From: CAYRHJ01 sp964424105
GTDB taxonomy: Bacteria; Planctomycetota; Phycisphaerae; UBA1845
NCBI GenBank assembly: GCA_964424105.1
Contig: CAYRHJ010000007.1
Span: 1 to 64,000, forward strand
DNA: 64,000 nt
Reading direction: 5' to 3'
Within the stretch, counting starts at the first letter, position 1. Every line of letters starts with the position of its first letter. Positions 44,687 to 52,453 of this stretch are shown here, in pieces. Below the pieces are notes generated by a model. The model was given only the letters and a program-made list of their open reading frames with translations, had not been told where the DNA came from and did not search any database. A program made the position numbers and the translations under genes.

Positions 44687-44814
44687 AAAGTTCCAGTCGC
44701 CCGGTTCAAAACGTGATTCGATTGTACTTATCCGAGCCGCCGACGTAGGACAGCGGTCGGCCATATCCCGCGCGCGTGCCGCTTCGATCGTTGAATGGGT
44801 GGGCCACCCGGCCT

Positions 44815-45012
44815 GATGTGGTCAGAAATCCGCTCGCTTCGCGCTCGCGGCTCGTAACGAGGCGGGTGAAACCTGCACTACGAACTCTTGGACACACGGT
44901 GGGCCGACGATCATCGGGCCCCCACCCATCGCTGCGCGATGGATGGGGCACCCCGCGGGTGAAACACGCTGTGATCATCGGCTCCCCCACCTCCAAAGGA
45001 GGTGGGCCACGC
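44815..45012 (+). repeat. Composite palindromic repeat array
   Basis: Forward B, D (CCCATCGCTGCGCGATGG), and C, with GGGTGAAAC joints as in the other arrays. Confidence 0.85.
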
Positions 45013-45022
45013 AGCCAGACCG

Positions 45023-45181
45023 ATGCCCGAGCCGGTTCTCGGCGGTTTGCTGGTGGCGGACGAAGTGATCGACCTGCTCATCCCCGTGATTTACAACTGG
45101 TATCAGTGCCGCACGTGGCGCAGACTGCACGGAGAATCCGCGGCGCCGGCACTCGAAAGCGGCGGCCACGGTCTGGCATGA
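45023..45181 (+). CDS. Small hypothetical protein (52 residues)
   Basis: A short frame starting MPEPVLGGLLVADEVIDLL and containing the hydrophobic VADEVIDLLIPVIYNWY stretch, then a Cys and several Arg residues. Codon choice looks gene-like and it is not built from repeats, but there is no good ribosome-binding site because the C repeat ends about 10 bases upstream. It may be a real small gene or the remnant of one interrupted by the repeat array. Confidence 0.3.
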   Translation: MPEPVLGGLLVADEVIDLLIPVIYNWYQCRTWRRLHGESAAPALESGGHGLA

Positions 45182-45284
45182 GCCGCCGGAGAGATACTAC
45201 CGGGGGCGGAAAAGTTCGGACAACGGTCCCCGGTTTATCGCCGGGCGGCTACCCGTCTCATCTCCCACGACACAATCGACAAGT

Positions 45285-45336
45285 TTGTGGCATGTAACTT
45301 GCTACAACTTTCGTCAGGCCCGGAAGGATGAGAAAG
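45285..45336 (+). ncRNA. Paired hairpins in the leader of the Met-rich operon, one with an SRP-RNA-like loop
   Basis: Two adjacent hairpins. The first has an 8-bp stem (45285-45292 with 45300-45307). The second has CTTTC (45308-45312) pairing with GAAAG (45332-45336). Its loop contains GTCAGGCCCGGAAGGA, identical to the core of bacterial SRP RNA up to the GGAAGG, but the AGCAG that should follow is replaced by TGAGA. It may be a divergent 4.5S-like RNA, a leader element of the downstream gene, or coincidence. Confidence 0.25.
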
Positions 45337-45494
45337 GGTCTCAGGCTCGAAAAGGCCGCGTGTAGGCGTTGCGGTCGTTTTTCCCCGCCCCGCATCGCTC
45401 TGTTCGTACGTGAATTGCGTGAAGTGTTGGAGCGTCGTCGTGCGGTAGAATTTTATTTTATTTTTGGAGAATGATCATTTTTCGGAGGATCACC

Positions 45495-46190
45495 ATGTTT
45501 CGAATGAAAAATAAGACTTTAGTGGTCGGCGTCGCGGTTTTCGGGGTCGCCGGTTGCATGAATTCCGCCCTGATCCCAATCAACGACGCGGATCTCGCTC
45601 CGCTCGTGTCCGCCAAGGCCACGGCTGTCGCGGAACAGATCGGCGGCGATCAGGGCTTCGGCGGCATGCTGATGAGCGGCTACCTGAATCACTCGCCCAT
45701 GAACATGGGCTTCGACGATGCTGACGACCTTGCCAACGCCGATGCCGGCATGACGATTCGAGTGCAGAACGATGCGACCCAGCCAGCCACGTGTCACGTC
45801 AGGTTCGTCGCCAGCTTCGAAGGCCTCGACGAGCAGGGTATCGACGTCGAGGTTCCCGCCAACGGCGAGGCCACCGTGCAGATCCCCTGTTCGGAGATCG
45901 TGGGAATGGGCTCGCTCGAAACGCCCGGTGCCGCCGCCGGTCACTTTGCTGACGGCCAAACCCTCGACAACGTGATGACCGTCCCGGGGTTCCTCGGCCT
46001 GGACTATCAGTGTGGGCAAATGCATGAGTTTGTGCTCACGCCGGACGTAGACGATCTCGACGGCGATGGAGACACGGACGAACTCATCATGTTGAGCCAG
46101 GGGATGGAAATGCACATGCGGGACGGCGGGCCGATGGGACATCGGCACGGCGACGGAATGGGAATGATGGGGCCACACGTAGGGCAATGA
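45495..46190 (+). CDS. Met/His-rich lipoprotein
   Basis: A 231-residue exported lipoprotein. Lipobox VAGC with Cys21 as the lipidation site. The middle has a beta-type domain (MTIRVQNDATQPATCHVRFV, DVEVPANGEATVQIPCSEIV) with three Cys residues. The C-terminus MEMHMRDGGPMGHRHGDGMG and beyond is very rich in Met and His, a composition typical of periplasmic copper- or silver-binding segments. GGAGGATCACC precedes ATG 45495. It is the first of three same-strand genes, with a Met-rich microprotein 128 bases downstream. Likely metal-binding, though no direct homologue is recognised. Confidence 0.7.
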   Translation: MFRMKNKTLVVGVAVFGVAGCMNSALIPINDADLAPLVSAKATAVAEQIGGDQGFGGMLMSGYLNHSPMNMGFDDADDLANADAGMTIRVQNDATQPATCHVRFVASFEGLDEQGIDVEVPANGEATVQIPCSEIVGMGSLETPGAAAGHFADGQTLDNVMTVPGFLGLDYQCGQMHEFVLTPDVDDLDGDGDTDELIMLSQGMEMHMRDGGPMGHRHGDGMGMMGPHVGQ

Positions 46191-46318
46191 TCGCGGCCCG
46201 CGGATCGTTAGGAGCGGCACACAGCGCCGAAAACGATCTGACGCTTCATGGATTGAGCATGAGGCGGTGCGAGAGCGTGCTGCGTTAGGGCAAGCAGTCA
46301 ACTAACAGGAGAAACGTG

Positions 46319-46414
46319 ATGGGAATGATGGGATGGATGATGGGGTTCATGGCGATGTGGTTGATGATGTTTGGATGGACGGGCTTGGGGCCATTTGGCT
46401 CAAGCCCTCAGTAG
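46319..46414 (+). CDS. 31-residue Met-rich membrane microprotein
   Basis: A very short gene encoding MGMMGWMMGFMAMWLMMFG followed by a Pro/Gly-rich tail; 9 of 31 residues are Met. The first 18 residues would span a membrane. AGGAGA lies 7 bases upstream of ATG 46319, which makes translation plausible, and it sits between two exported proteins on the same strand. Met-rich helices of this sort are found in copper-handling proteins. No homologue is recognised, so this is a candidate and not a proven gene. Confidence 0.6.
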   Translation: MGMMGWMMGFMAMWLMMFGWTGLGPFGSSPQ

Positions 46415-46555
46415 TGAACAGAGTGCCTGGCAGTCGGCGATGTGCCGTCGCCGCGCACTTGCGGCAAAGTGCCATCGCATTCAGGGAGGGTACGAATGGG
46501 CGTGCGCGGTCCGCCCTCGGCTACCCTCAATTCCAAATGAAGGAGAACTGGGATC

Positions 46556-48124
46556 ATGACGCAGAAAGATAGTGCACGATACAAAACCGTTGGTTCGACG
46601 ATCGGCGTTGGGCTTCTGGTGGTACTGGGGTTCGTTCTCGTGGGTTGCCCATCGGCGCCCCCTGATGGCGGAGGCGGTAACGGTAACGGTAACGGTAACG
46701 GAAATGGAGGGGGCGAAGGACCGGCGCTTGTGGGCTTGGAGGCGAACAAGGCGTCGATTCTGCCGCTAGGCGTTCAGGCAGCATACAATGACGACACGAT
46801 GTTCTTCCAACTGAGTTGGGAGGGAGACCGCGGCGACGTGCACGACCAGGTCCACTTCACCGAAGGTGCCTGGCAGAACGAGGGCTGGCCGCGTCGCGAT
46901 GCCCAGGCCAGCATCGACAATGACCCGGTTCGCGGTCCCACCAATGCGACCTCGACGATTTACGAATCGCGGGTCACGTTCATGCTTGATGACCCAAGCG
47001 GGCCAAACGCCGTGCCGGGATTCCTGGAGTTCGGCTGCACGCTTACGTGCCATGACAACAGTCGGGCGATGCCCCTGTGGCGCGAATCAGACGGTGAGGT
47101 TTCCAAGTACTTAAACGATGATGTGCCCGGGACGCTCGATCTCTGGCACCACCGGCTGGCTCGAGCGAACCCCATCGGTTTCAGCGACGACCAGCATGTG
47201 ACCAAGATTCCCGATGGTGGCGAGGAAGGCGGACGATTGGGCGATGTCGGAGACAGCCCGTGGCAGGCGAACAGCATTGTCGACGGAAACCCGACGTTCG
47301 CCTTCGATCCGGCCACGACGGAAGGGTTGTTTGCCTATCCGTTCAGCGAGGTGTTCACCAGCCCGCTACGGTCCTTTGCCCGGGCGGACTCAGCAGAACT
47401 CGGTCCCGCACCGCTTCCGGTCGGAATCGATTTTGCGGAAGCCATCGCCATGGGCTACGTTCCGCAGGAGGGCGATACCATTCCCCGTCGCCGCCTTCGT
47501 CAGCCTACGGGAAGCCGCGGCGACATCACGGCGAACGGTACGACGTTCACCCCCTCCGCAAGCGACCCGTTGTTCGGCCGATGGCGCTCTAACGTTCAGC
47601 GGTTGTTGGACACCGGCAACCCGGACGACACCGCGCTGGCGGCCGGTGGCATTTACAATATCGCATTCGCGGTGCACGTTGGGATGGTCACGGTGCGCGA
47701 TCACTACGTCTCCTTCGCCCAGACACTGTCTCTCAACGGTGGCGGCGCGGATATCCAGGCGGTCAGAGTCTCGGGAAATGGGCGGAACAACCCGCCTGAC
47801 TTCTCCAACACGGCGCAGTTCCCGGTCACCGAGCTGAACCTGTTCCTGCCGGGTATCACGAGCTACGAGTTCCTAACAGGCCAAGACGCCGGACTGACAT
47901 TCGTCGATCCCGCGACCAACGATGCGATCGATCAGAATCACGCCGGCGCTAACGCGCTCTTGACCCAAGGTCTCAGTTGCCGTGCGTGTCACACGGCGGC
48001 TGCCGATGAACCGTTCGATCCACCGCAGGCCGGAGGATTCAATGCTGGGGCTATGGAGTCGCTCGCGCCTCAACGGGGCGGCGTAAACACCCCGACGCCG
48101 ATTCCACCGGGCGGCAGCAGCTAG
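46556..48124 (+). CDS. c-type heme lipoprotein with ethylbenzene-dehydrogenase-like (DOMON) domain
   Basis: A 522-residue exported protein. An N-terminal hydrophobic segment ends in a lipobox-like LVGC (Cys31). A low-complexity Gly-Asn linker of alternating Asn and Gly follows (about residues 38-55). The main domain (AAYNDDTMFFQLSWEGDRGD, TSTIYESRVTFMLDDPSG) resembles the b-heme-binding EB_dh/DOMON fold. Two c-heme-type motifs are visible: CTLTCH (161-166, CxxxCH) and CRACH (475-479). It ends in a Pro-rich tail. AAGGAG precedes ATG 46556. Probably a redox protein in the periplasm or at the outer membrane. Confidence 0.75.
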   Translation: MTQKDSARYKTVGSTIGVGLLVVLGFVLVGCPSAPPDGGGGNGNGNGNGNGGGEGPALVGLEANKASILPLGVQAAYNDDTMFFQLSWEGDRGDVHDQVHFTEGAWQNEGWPRRDAQASIDNDPVRGPTNATSTIYESRVTFMLDDPSGPNAVPGFLEFGCTLTCHDNSRAMPLWRESDGEVSKYLNDDVPGTLDLWHHRLARANPIGFSDDQHVTKIPDGGEEGGRLGDVGDSPWQANSIVDGNPTFAFDPATTEGLFAYPFSEVFTSPLRSFARADSAELGPAPLPVGIDFAEAIAMGYVPQEGDTIPRRRLRQPTGSRGDITANGTTFTPSASDPLFGRWRSNVQRLLDTGNPDDTALAAGGIYNIAFAVHVGMVTVRDHYVSFAQTLSLNGGGADIQAVRVSGNGRNNPPDFSNTAQFPVTELNLFLPGITSYEFLTGQDAGLTFVDPATNDAIDQNHAGANALLTQGLSCRACHTAAADEPFDPPQAGGFNAGAMESLAPQRGGVNTPTPIPPGGSS

Positions 48125-48199
48125 GCGCTTCGCCGGCGGATCACGTCTCTTGTGGTGGCGTCAAGTGTTTTGGACGTATTTCGACACTTGGTCTGTGGC

Positions 48200-48440
48200 C
48201 AGTTGGGCGGGTGGCCCAGGTCCAAAGGACCTGGGCCACCCGGCATCGTCGAATGGGTGGGCCACCCGGCCGGAAGACCGCTCCCTGACGGTCGCGGCTC
48301 TGTTAAGAGGCGGACATGATCGGCAGTACGAACTGGCGCTCTGATCATCGACTCCCCCACCTCCAAAGGAGGTGGGCCACCCGCCTGGATTCCGGCGTTC
48401 GCCGGGGTGACGGCGTTCGCCGGAATGACGTATGCAGGCG
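48200..48440 (+). repeat. Composite palindromic repeat array
   Basis: A C-like palindrome with different core (CCAGGTCCAAAGGACCTGG), then B (CTCCCTGACGGTCGCGG), C, and A with an extra reiteration of GACGGCGTTCGCCGG. Confidence 0.85.
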
Positions 48441-48502
48441 GTCGCGGCGCGGAAAAATGCGGGCGCGGATCGGATAGCACGCAAACGGCATGACTGACTA
48501 CG

Positions 48503-48826
48503 CTAGTGGCCCGAGACGGGACAGCCGCCGGTCTTGGCTTTTTCGCGGCCAAAGATTTCGTGCTTGGGCCGGGCGGCGAGAATTTTTTCCTTTCCCCAAT
48601 CGACGACGTTTCTGAACTGTTCGGAGCTGGTGAAGGCGTCGAACGCGCGATCGTCCGACCATTCCGAGACGATCAGATATGAATTGCGTTTGAAGACGTC
48701 GCTGTAGAGATGGGATTCGTGGTGGCCTGTCATTTTGTTCATGACCTCCAACACCTTGGCGAAGACCTTCTCAAATTCCTGTTGCTTTCCGTCAATCACC
48801 TCGTAGTTCATGCCCACCGTGATCAT
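48503..48826 (-). CDS. Antibiotic biosynthesis monooxygenase (ABM)-domain protein
   Basis: A 107-residue ABM-fold (ferredoxin-like) protein. Conserved segments: MITVGMNYEVIDGKQQEFEK, HLYSDVFKRNSYLIVSEWSD and FDAFTSSEQFRNVV. Such small proteins act as heme- or quinone-handling monooxygenases or as substrate-binding modules. The C-terminal 20 residues (EIFGREKAKTGG and onward) are an extension. ATG 48826 is selected because GGGAG lies upstream on the coding strand; the frame extends further but into repeats. It appears monocistronic, and the catalytic activity is not predictable. Confidence 0.8.
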   Translation of the reverse strand: MITVGMNYEVIDGKQQEFEKVFAKVLEVMNKMTGHHESHLYSDVFKRNSYLIVSEWSDDRAFDAFTSSEQFRNVVDWGKEKILAARPKHEIFGREKAKTGGCPVSGH

Positions 48827-48971
48827 GTGAATCTCCCAATTGGTCTGCGTTGGCCCATGTTGCGATGCGTGGCCAGCGCATTCATTTTTACACCAGATGG
48901 ACTCCGCAAGAAAGGGCATGCGGTGTTTGCCCGTCCATTTGGGGTCGCGGTGCGGATGCATTGCGATCGCG

Positions 48972-49130
48972 GCTAGGCGGGTGAAACACGCTGTGATCAT
49001 CGGCTCCCCCACCTCCAAAGGAGGTGGGCCACCCGGCGGAAGACCGCTCGCTTGGCGCTCGCGGCTCGTAACGAGGCGGGTGAAAGTCGCGCCACGGACT
49101 GGATTCCGGCGTTCGCCGGAATGACGCATG
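48972..49130 (+). repeat. Composite palindromic repeat array
   Basis: Forward C, B (CCGCTCGCTTGGCGCTCGCG) and A (TTCCGGCGTTCGCCGGAA), joined by GGGTGAAA linkers. The array runs from close to the start of the ABM gene to just beyond the end of the aminotransferase gene. Confidence 0.85.
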
Positions 49131-49180
49131 CAGGTTGTGGCGGAATTGAAATTGTCGGGCGTACGTAGATGGTCAGCCAC

Positions 49181-50296
49181 CTATTTCGCAAGTCTACACA
49201 GGATATCGCAGCCCTCGATCAATCGTTCATTCGGCACGGCGTAGCTGACGCGAAAATGGGTGTCCTCCTCGCTGAAGACGTTGCCCGGAATGACCAGACA
49301 TCGGTTCTTGATAGCCTGCTCAACGAATTCGCCGGCAGAAGCATACCCGTTCGGGATGCCGGGGAATAAATAGAAACCGCCGCCGGGTCGCGGAAAATCG
49401 AATGCCTTCTGCATAGACGCGACGGCTAGGTCTCGCTTGCGGCGATAGTCGTCGACGTGCGAAGACATATCGGTCTGCAAGGCGGTTAAGCAGGCGACCT
49501 GAGCGGGATGGGGCGCACAGACGAAGGTGAACTGCTGAAGCTTGCCCATCTCTCGAATGATCGATTCCGGGCCGGCTGCGTAGCCCATCCGCCACCCGGT
49601 CATGGCGTAGCTCTTGCCAAATCCGCGAAGCAAAAGGGTGCGTTCCGGGGCGAAGGAAACCGGGCTGGCTACCGGGCCATCGTATGACAGGAGATTGTAA
49701 ATCTCGTCGCTGATGATCAGCCAATCTCGCTCCCGTGCCAATTCACATAGGCTACGAATCTCGTCGGCAGAATGCACCACGCCGGTCGGGTTGGCCGGCG
49801 AATTCAACAGAATGATCTTGGTTCGAGTCGTAGAAGCTTCTGCGAACGCCCGCGCGCTCAATCGAAAATCAGGATAGATCGAAACTGGTTTGGGAGTGCC
49901 TCCGAACAGGTTGACCAGATGTCTGTAGGAGACGAAGTAGGGGTCGGCGAAGATCACCTCGTCACCCGGATTGAGGCAGGCCATGAGCGCGAGCACTAAT
50001 CCACCCGACACGCCGGAGGTGACCAGAACGTCAGCCGTCCACTTCAATTCGTTCTTGAGGGCGGTCGCAATGGCGTTTCTCAGCTCGGGCAGGCCGTAGG
50101 TGACGGTGTAGTTGTTGTGGTCGGTTAGGATGGCATTGATGGCCGCTTGCTTGATGGGGTCAGGAACGGCGAAATCCGGCTGCCCGATGGATAAATCGAC
50201 GGGGTTTTCCATCGTCGCAGCCAAGTCAAAGACCCGCCGGATTCCGGATGAGCCGATGGTCTGCGGCTTGTCAGCCAAGAATGAGCGCAAGCTCAT
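49181..50296 (-). CDS. Class I/II PLP-dependent aminotransferase
   Basis: A 371-residue fold-type I aminotransferase, close to the family's usual 380-400. The cofactor lysine is Lys228 in LRGFGKSYAMTGWRMGY. Substrate and cofactor contacts are visible in LSIGQPDF, NSPANPTG (165-172) and SDEIY (196-200), and the carboxylate-binding Arg is in HFRVSYA near the C-terminus. Substrate type (aspartate, aromatic or branched-chain) cannot be fixed from sequence. It probably transcribes alone; the next minus-strand gene upstream is about 190 bases away. Confidence 0.92.
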   Translation of the reverse strand: MSLRSFLADKPQTIGSSGIRRVFDLAATMENPVDLSIGQPDFAVPDPIKQAAINAILTDHNNYTVTYGLPELRNAIATALKNELKWTADVLVTSGVSGGLVLALMACLNPGDEVIFADPYFVSYRHLVNLFGGTPKPVSIYPDFRLSARAFAEASTTRTKIILLNSPANPTGVVHSADEIRSLCELARERDWLIISDEIYNLLSYDGPVASPVSFAPERTLLLRGFGKSYAMTGWRMGYAAGPESIIREMGKLQQFTFVCAPHPAQVACLTALQTDMSSHVDDYRRKRDLAVASMQKAFDFPRPGGGFYLFPGIPNGYASAGEFVEQAIKNRCLVIPGNVFSEEDTHFRVSYAVPNERLIEGCDILCRLAK

Positions 50297-50485
50297 GTGA
50301 CATTACCCCTCGAGTATCGAATGAAGGATTCGACCCATCGCCGGCGGGTGGTCGGAAAGGCCTGCTGCTCGACCCAGAGCCGATCCCCACCTTGCCGATG
50401 AAGCGCGAGGACCACCGGACGAACACCTCCGCAGGCCCGCACGCATGAACCGAAACTTTGAAAATTCCCGCGAGCGATGCGGAAA

Positions 50486-50710
50486 TCAAGTCGCTGCGGG
50501 TGTTGCGGTTTCGTCGGCGGCCGCTTTCTTCTTCTTGGATTTGCCGCCCACTGCGGGTTTTCGGTGGGCGACTTTGGGTAGGCCGAAGGGCGATTGGTCG
50601 TCCGCCCAACGTTCATCGACCTTGAGTTTGTCGATGCGTTCGGCGCGAGAAAGCACGTTGCGGTGCCGTTCCAATGAGCTTTTACTTTTCAACGTCTTGT
50701 GCAATGACAT
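50486..50710 (-). CDS. Small basic protein, TIGR04137-like
   Basis: A 74-residue basic protein starting MSLHKTLKSKSSLERHRNVL and continuing SRAERIDKLKVDERW, then FGLPKVAH, the recognisable pattern of the small basic protein family restricted to Planctomycetes, Verrucomicrobia and Chlamydiae, for which a ribosomal or nucleic-acid association has been suggested. The C-terminal 25 residues are a Lys/Ala-rich tail not usual for the family. Its presence is one of the best taxonomic clues in the window. It lies 15 bases downstream of the next minus-strand gene, so the two may be co-transcribed. Confidence 0.85.
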   Translation of the reverse strand: MSLHKTLKSKSSLERHRNVLSRAERIDKLKVDERWADDQSPFGLPKVAHRKPAVGGKSKKKKAAADETATPAAT

Positions 50711-50725
50711 CGATGCAGTTCTCCA

Positions 50726-51583
50726 TCATGTGCCGGCCAGGGTGGCCTTCTTTTGATAACCCTGGAGATTGTAGCGTCCGCCGCCCTTCTCGAAAAGGCG
50801 GCCGATTTTGCGGATGCGGTCGTGCAAATCTTCGCATCGCTTTCGCTGCTCCGGATCGTCGCAATTGAACCCTTGACGGCTGATCAGACTGTGTCGGTAA
50901 GGCCCCTTGGTGCTGGAAGTTACGATAACGGCAGCGATGCCGTGATCGGCGAGAAAAACCTTGGCCTTTTCTGCGTCGGCCAGGTCGTCTGCCAGGAATT
51001 CCTGAACGACGATGTAGGTGTGCCCGCGGACCCATGCCGGCCGACCGTCGCCCGCGTTGGCTGGCCCGACCGACATTTCATCATTTGCCCGGACTCGTTC
51101 GCTCTGCGCTCCCGCGGTGGTCGGCGGCGTCGGCAAATCTGCGAACACGGACGGATTCGCGGCTTGCCGGCGGGCGGCAGTGATCGAATCGAGCGCCTGG
51201 GATTCGATTGACAGTCTTGCAGCCTGGAAACCGGCCGATCGACCCTTCTCGTAGCCCCGCGACTGGCCCAACCAAAACACAGCGACCAGGGGTATCAGGG
51301 CCAAGGCACACAAAATGCCGGAACCGAAGCTGGAAAGCGAAATCACGAGTCGACTACCGTCGATGCCGATCCACTTGCTGCCGACAGTTGCGCTTTGCAC
51401 GGCGTCCGCTCGATCGGCCAAGGCACGTCGTGGCGATTCCGTTTGTTCTTCTGCACCCGCCGGCGGTGATTCGGAACCGGATCGGCTCCACCATCCGGGA
51501 ACGGGCAATCGCCTGGAATCCTCCGGATCGGATCCCCGGTTGATGGCTTCCAATAACGATGGCCCACGCTTGCGTGTTTGCAT
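50726..51583 (-). CDS. Single-pass membrane protein, hypothetical
   Basis: A 285-residue protein. A charged N-terminal 90 residues is followed by one transmembrane segment (GSGILCALALIPLVAVFWLG) and a periplasmic-looking domain containing TYIVVQEFLADDLADAEKAK, FLADHGIAAVIVTSSTKGPY and YNLQGYQKKATL. The last 100 residues are reminiscent of a SPOR-like peptidoglycan-binding alpha/beta fold (residues about 185-275), but this is uncertain. ATG 51583 has GGGTGATT upstream. It may be an operon with the small basic protein. No family is named with confidence. Confidence 0.6.
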   Translation of the reverse strand: MQTRKRGPSLLEAINRGSDPEDSRRLPVPGWWSRSGSESPPAGAEEQTESPRRALADRADAVQSATVGSKWIGIDGSRLVISLSSFGSGILCALALIPLVAVFWLGQSRGYEKGRSAGFQAARLSIESQALDSITAARRQAANPSVFADLPTPPTTAGAQSERVRANDEMSVGPANAGDGRPAWVRGHTYIVVQEFLADDLADAEKAKVFLADHGIAAVIVTSSTKGPYRHSLISRQGFNCDDPEQRKRCEDLHDRIRKIGRLFEKGGGRYNLQGYQKKATLAGT

Positions 51584-51649
51584 GTGAATCACCCGATCGG
51601 CCGGACAGGAGCGCCCGCGCCTCTCACGGAATCATAATCGAGGCTCCAG

Positions 51650-51990
51650 CAAATGCAAGAAAACCACGGCGGATGCAAGGGTCTTTCAGTTTTCCCGACT
51701 TTTCGAAAGCGGGGCGGCGCCGGCCCGCATCCGTCATTCCGGCGAACACCCGCATCCGTCATTCCGGCGCAAGCCGGAATCCAGAAAAACGCAGCCTGGA
51801 CTCCGGCGTTCGCCGGAGTGACGATCGGGACGATCCCGCTCGCCGGCCCGCATCCGTCATTCCGGCGTTCGCCGGAGTGACGATCGGGACGATCCCGCTC
51901 GCGCTACCCTGGCGAAAACCCTAAAACTGAAAGACTCACCGGCGGGTACAACCCTCAATCGCGAGGTTTACGATGCCAACACCGTGACAT
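51650..51990. repeat. Repeat region with inverted and tandem A-type units
   Basis: Contains A-type palindromes in both orientations (TTCCGGCGCAAGCCGGAA and CTCCGGCGTTCGCCGGAG), a tandemly duplicated segment that includes GTGACGATCGGGACGATCCC, and an outer inverted pair built on TTTCAGTTTT at about 51685 and AAAACTGAAAG at about 51923. No gene is seen in 51584-52156. Confidence 0.75.
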
Positions 51991-52156
51991 ACAAGCGTCG
52001 CGGATCATTTGCCCCGGTTACGCATTCCGTTGCATGCCCGAACTCGGTTGGCTGTCAGCAGTCAGTTGACACCGGCAAACGATGAAAAAATGTCTACCCC
52101 GACTTCAGTTCGCAACGGGAGCGATGCGCCAATTTCGCATTCGGCATATTGTTCAT

Positions 52157-52453
52157 CTATGCTGAAAAAGCGTCGCGCATTTGCATCAAGCGCTGCCGAC
52201 CTTCCGCGCGAGCCGCTTCGATGACTTCAGCCAATTCCTGAAGACCCATGTTTCGCAATCCCAATTTCGTTGCGATGGCCGATGGACGACCCATCGTCGC
52301 TCCGCCACGAGAAGCGCCCCCGCGGGCTTTCTTGCGCCCGGCGGAAGCTTTGCGACTGCCACCTGGGCCATGAATCGTATTCATATGACGGGCCAGATGG
52401 GCCGCCATGGAAAATGTACGCTCGCATTTTGAACACTTGATCCTGTTAGCCAT
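52157..52453 (-). CDS. Small C2H2 zinc-finger protein
   Basis: A 98-residue protein with a classical C2H2 finger at its N-terminus: Cys7, Cys10, His23 and His28 with the hydrophobic core Phe14 and Leu20 (CSKCERTFSMAAHLARHM). After it lies an Arg/Gly/Ser-rich linker (about 31-55) containing RKKARGGASRGG, then a helical tail GLQELAEVIEAARAEGRQR. GCAGGAGATTTCAC precedes the start, a strong ribosome-binding site. Its spacing is eukaryote-type (C-X2-C-X12-H-X4-H), not the shorter Ros/MucR type. A DNA- or RNA-binding role is inferred from the finger and basic linker. Confidence 0.75.
   Translation of the reverse strand: MANRIKCSKCERTFSMAAHLARHMNTIHGPGGSRKASAGRKKARGGASRGGATMGRPSAIATKLGLRNMGLQELAEVIEAARAEGRQRLMQMRDAFSA

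Noticed and set aside
45285..45360. Canonical SRP RNA gene
   Set aside because: The conserved AGCAG on the 3' side of the loop is missing and no long closing helix was found; kept only as a low-confidence leader or RNA element.
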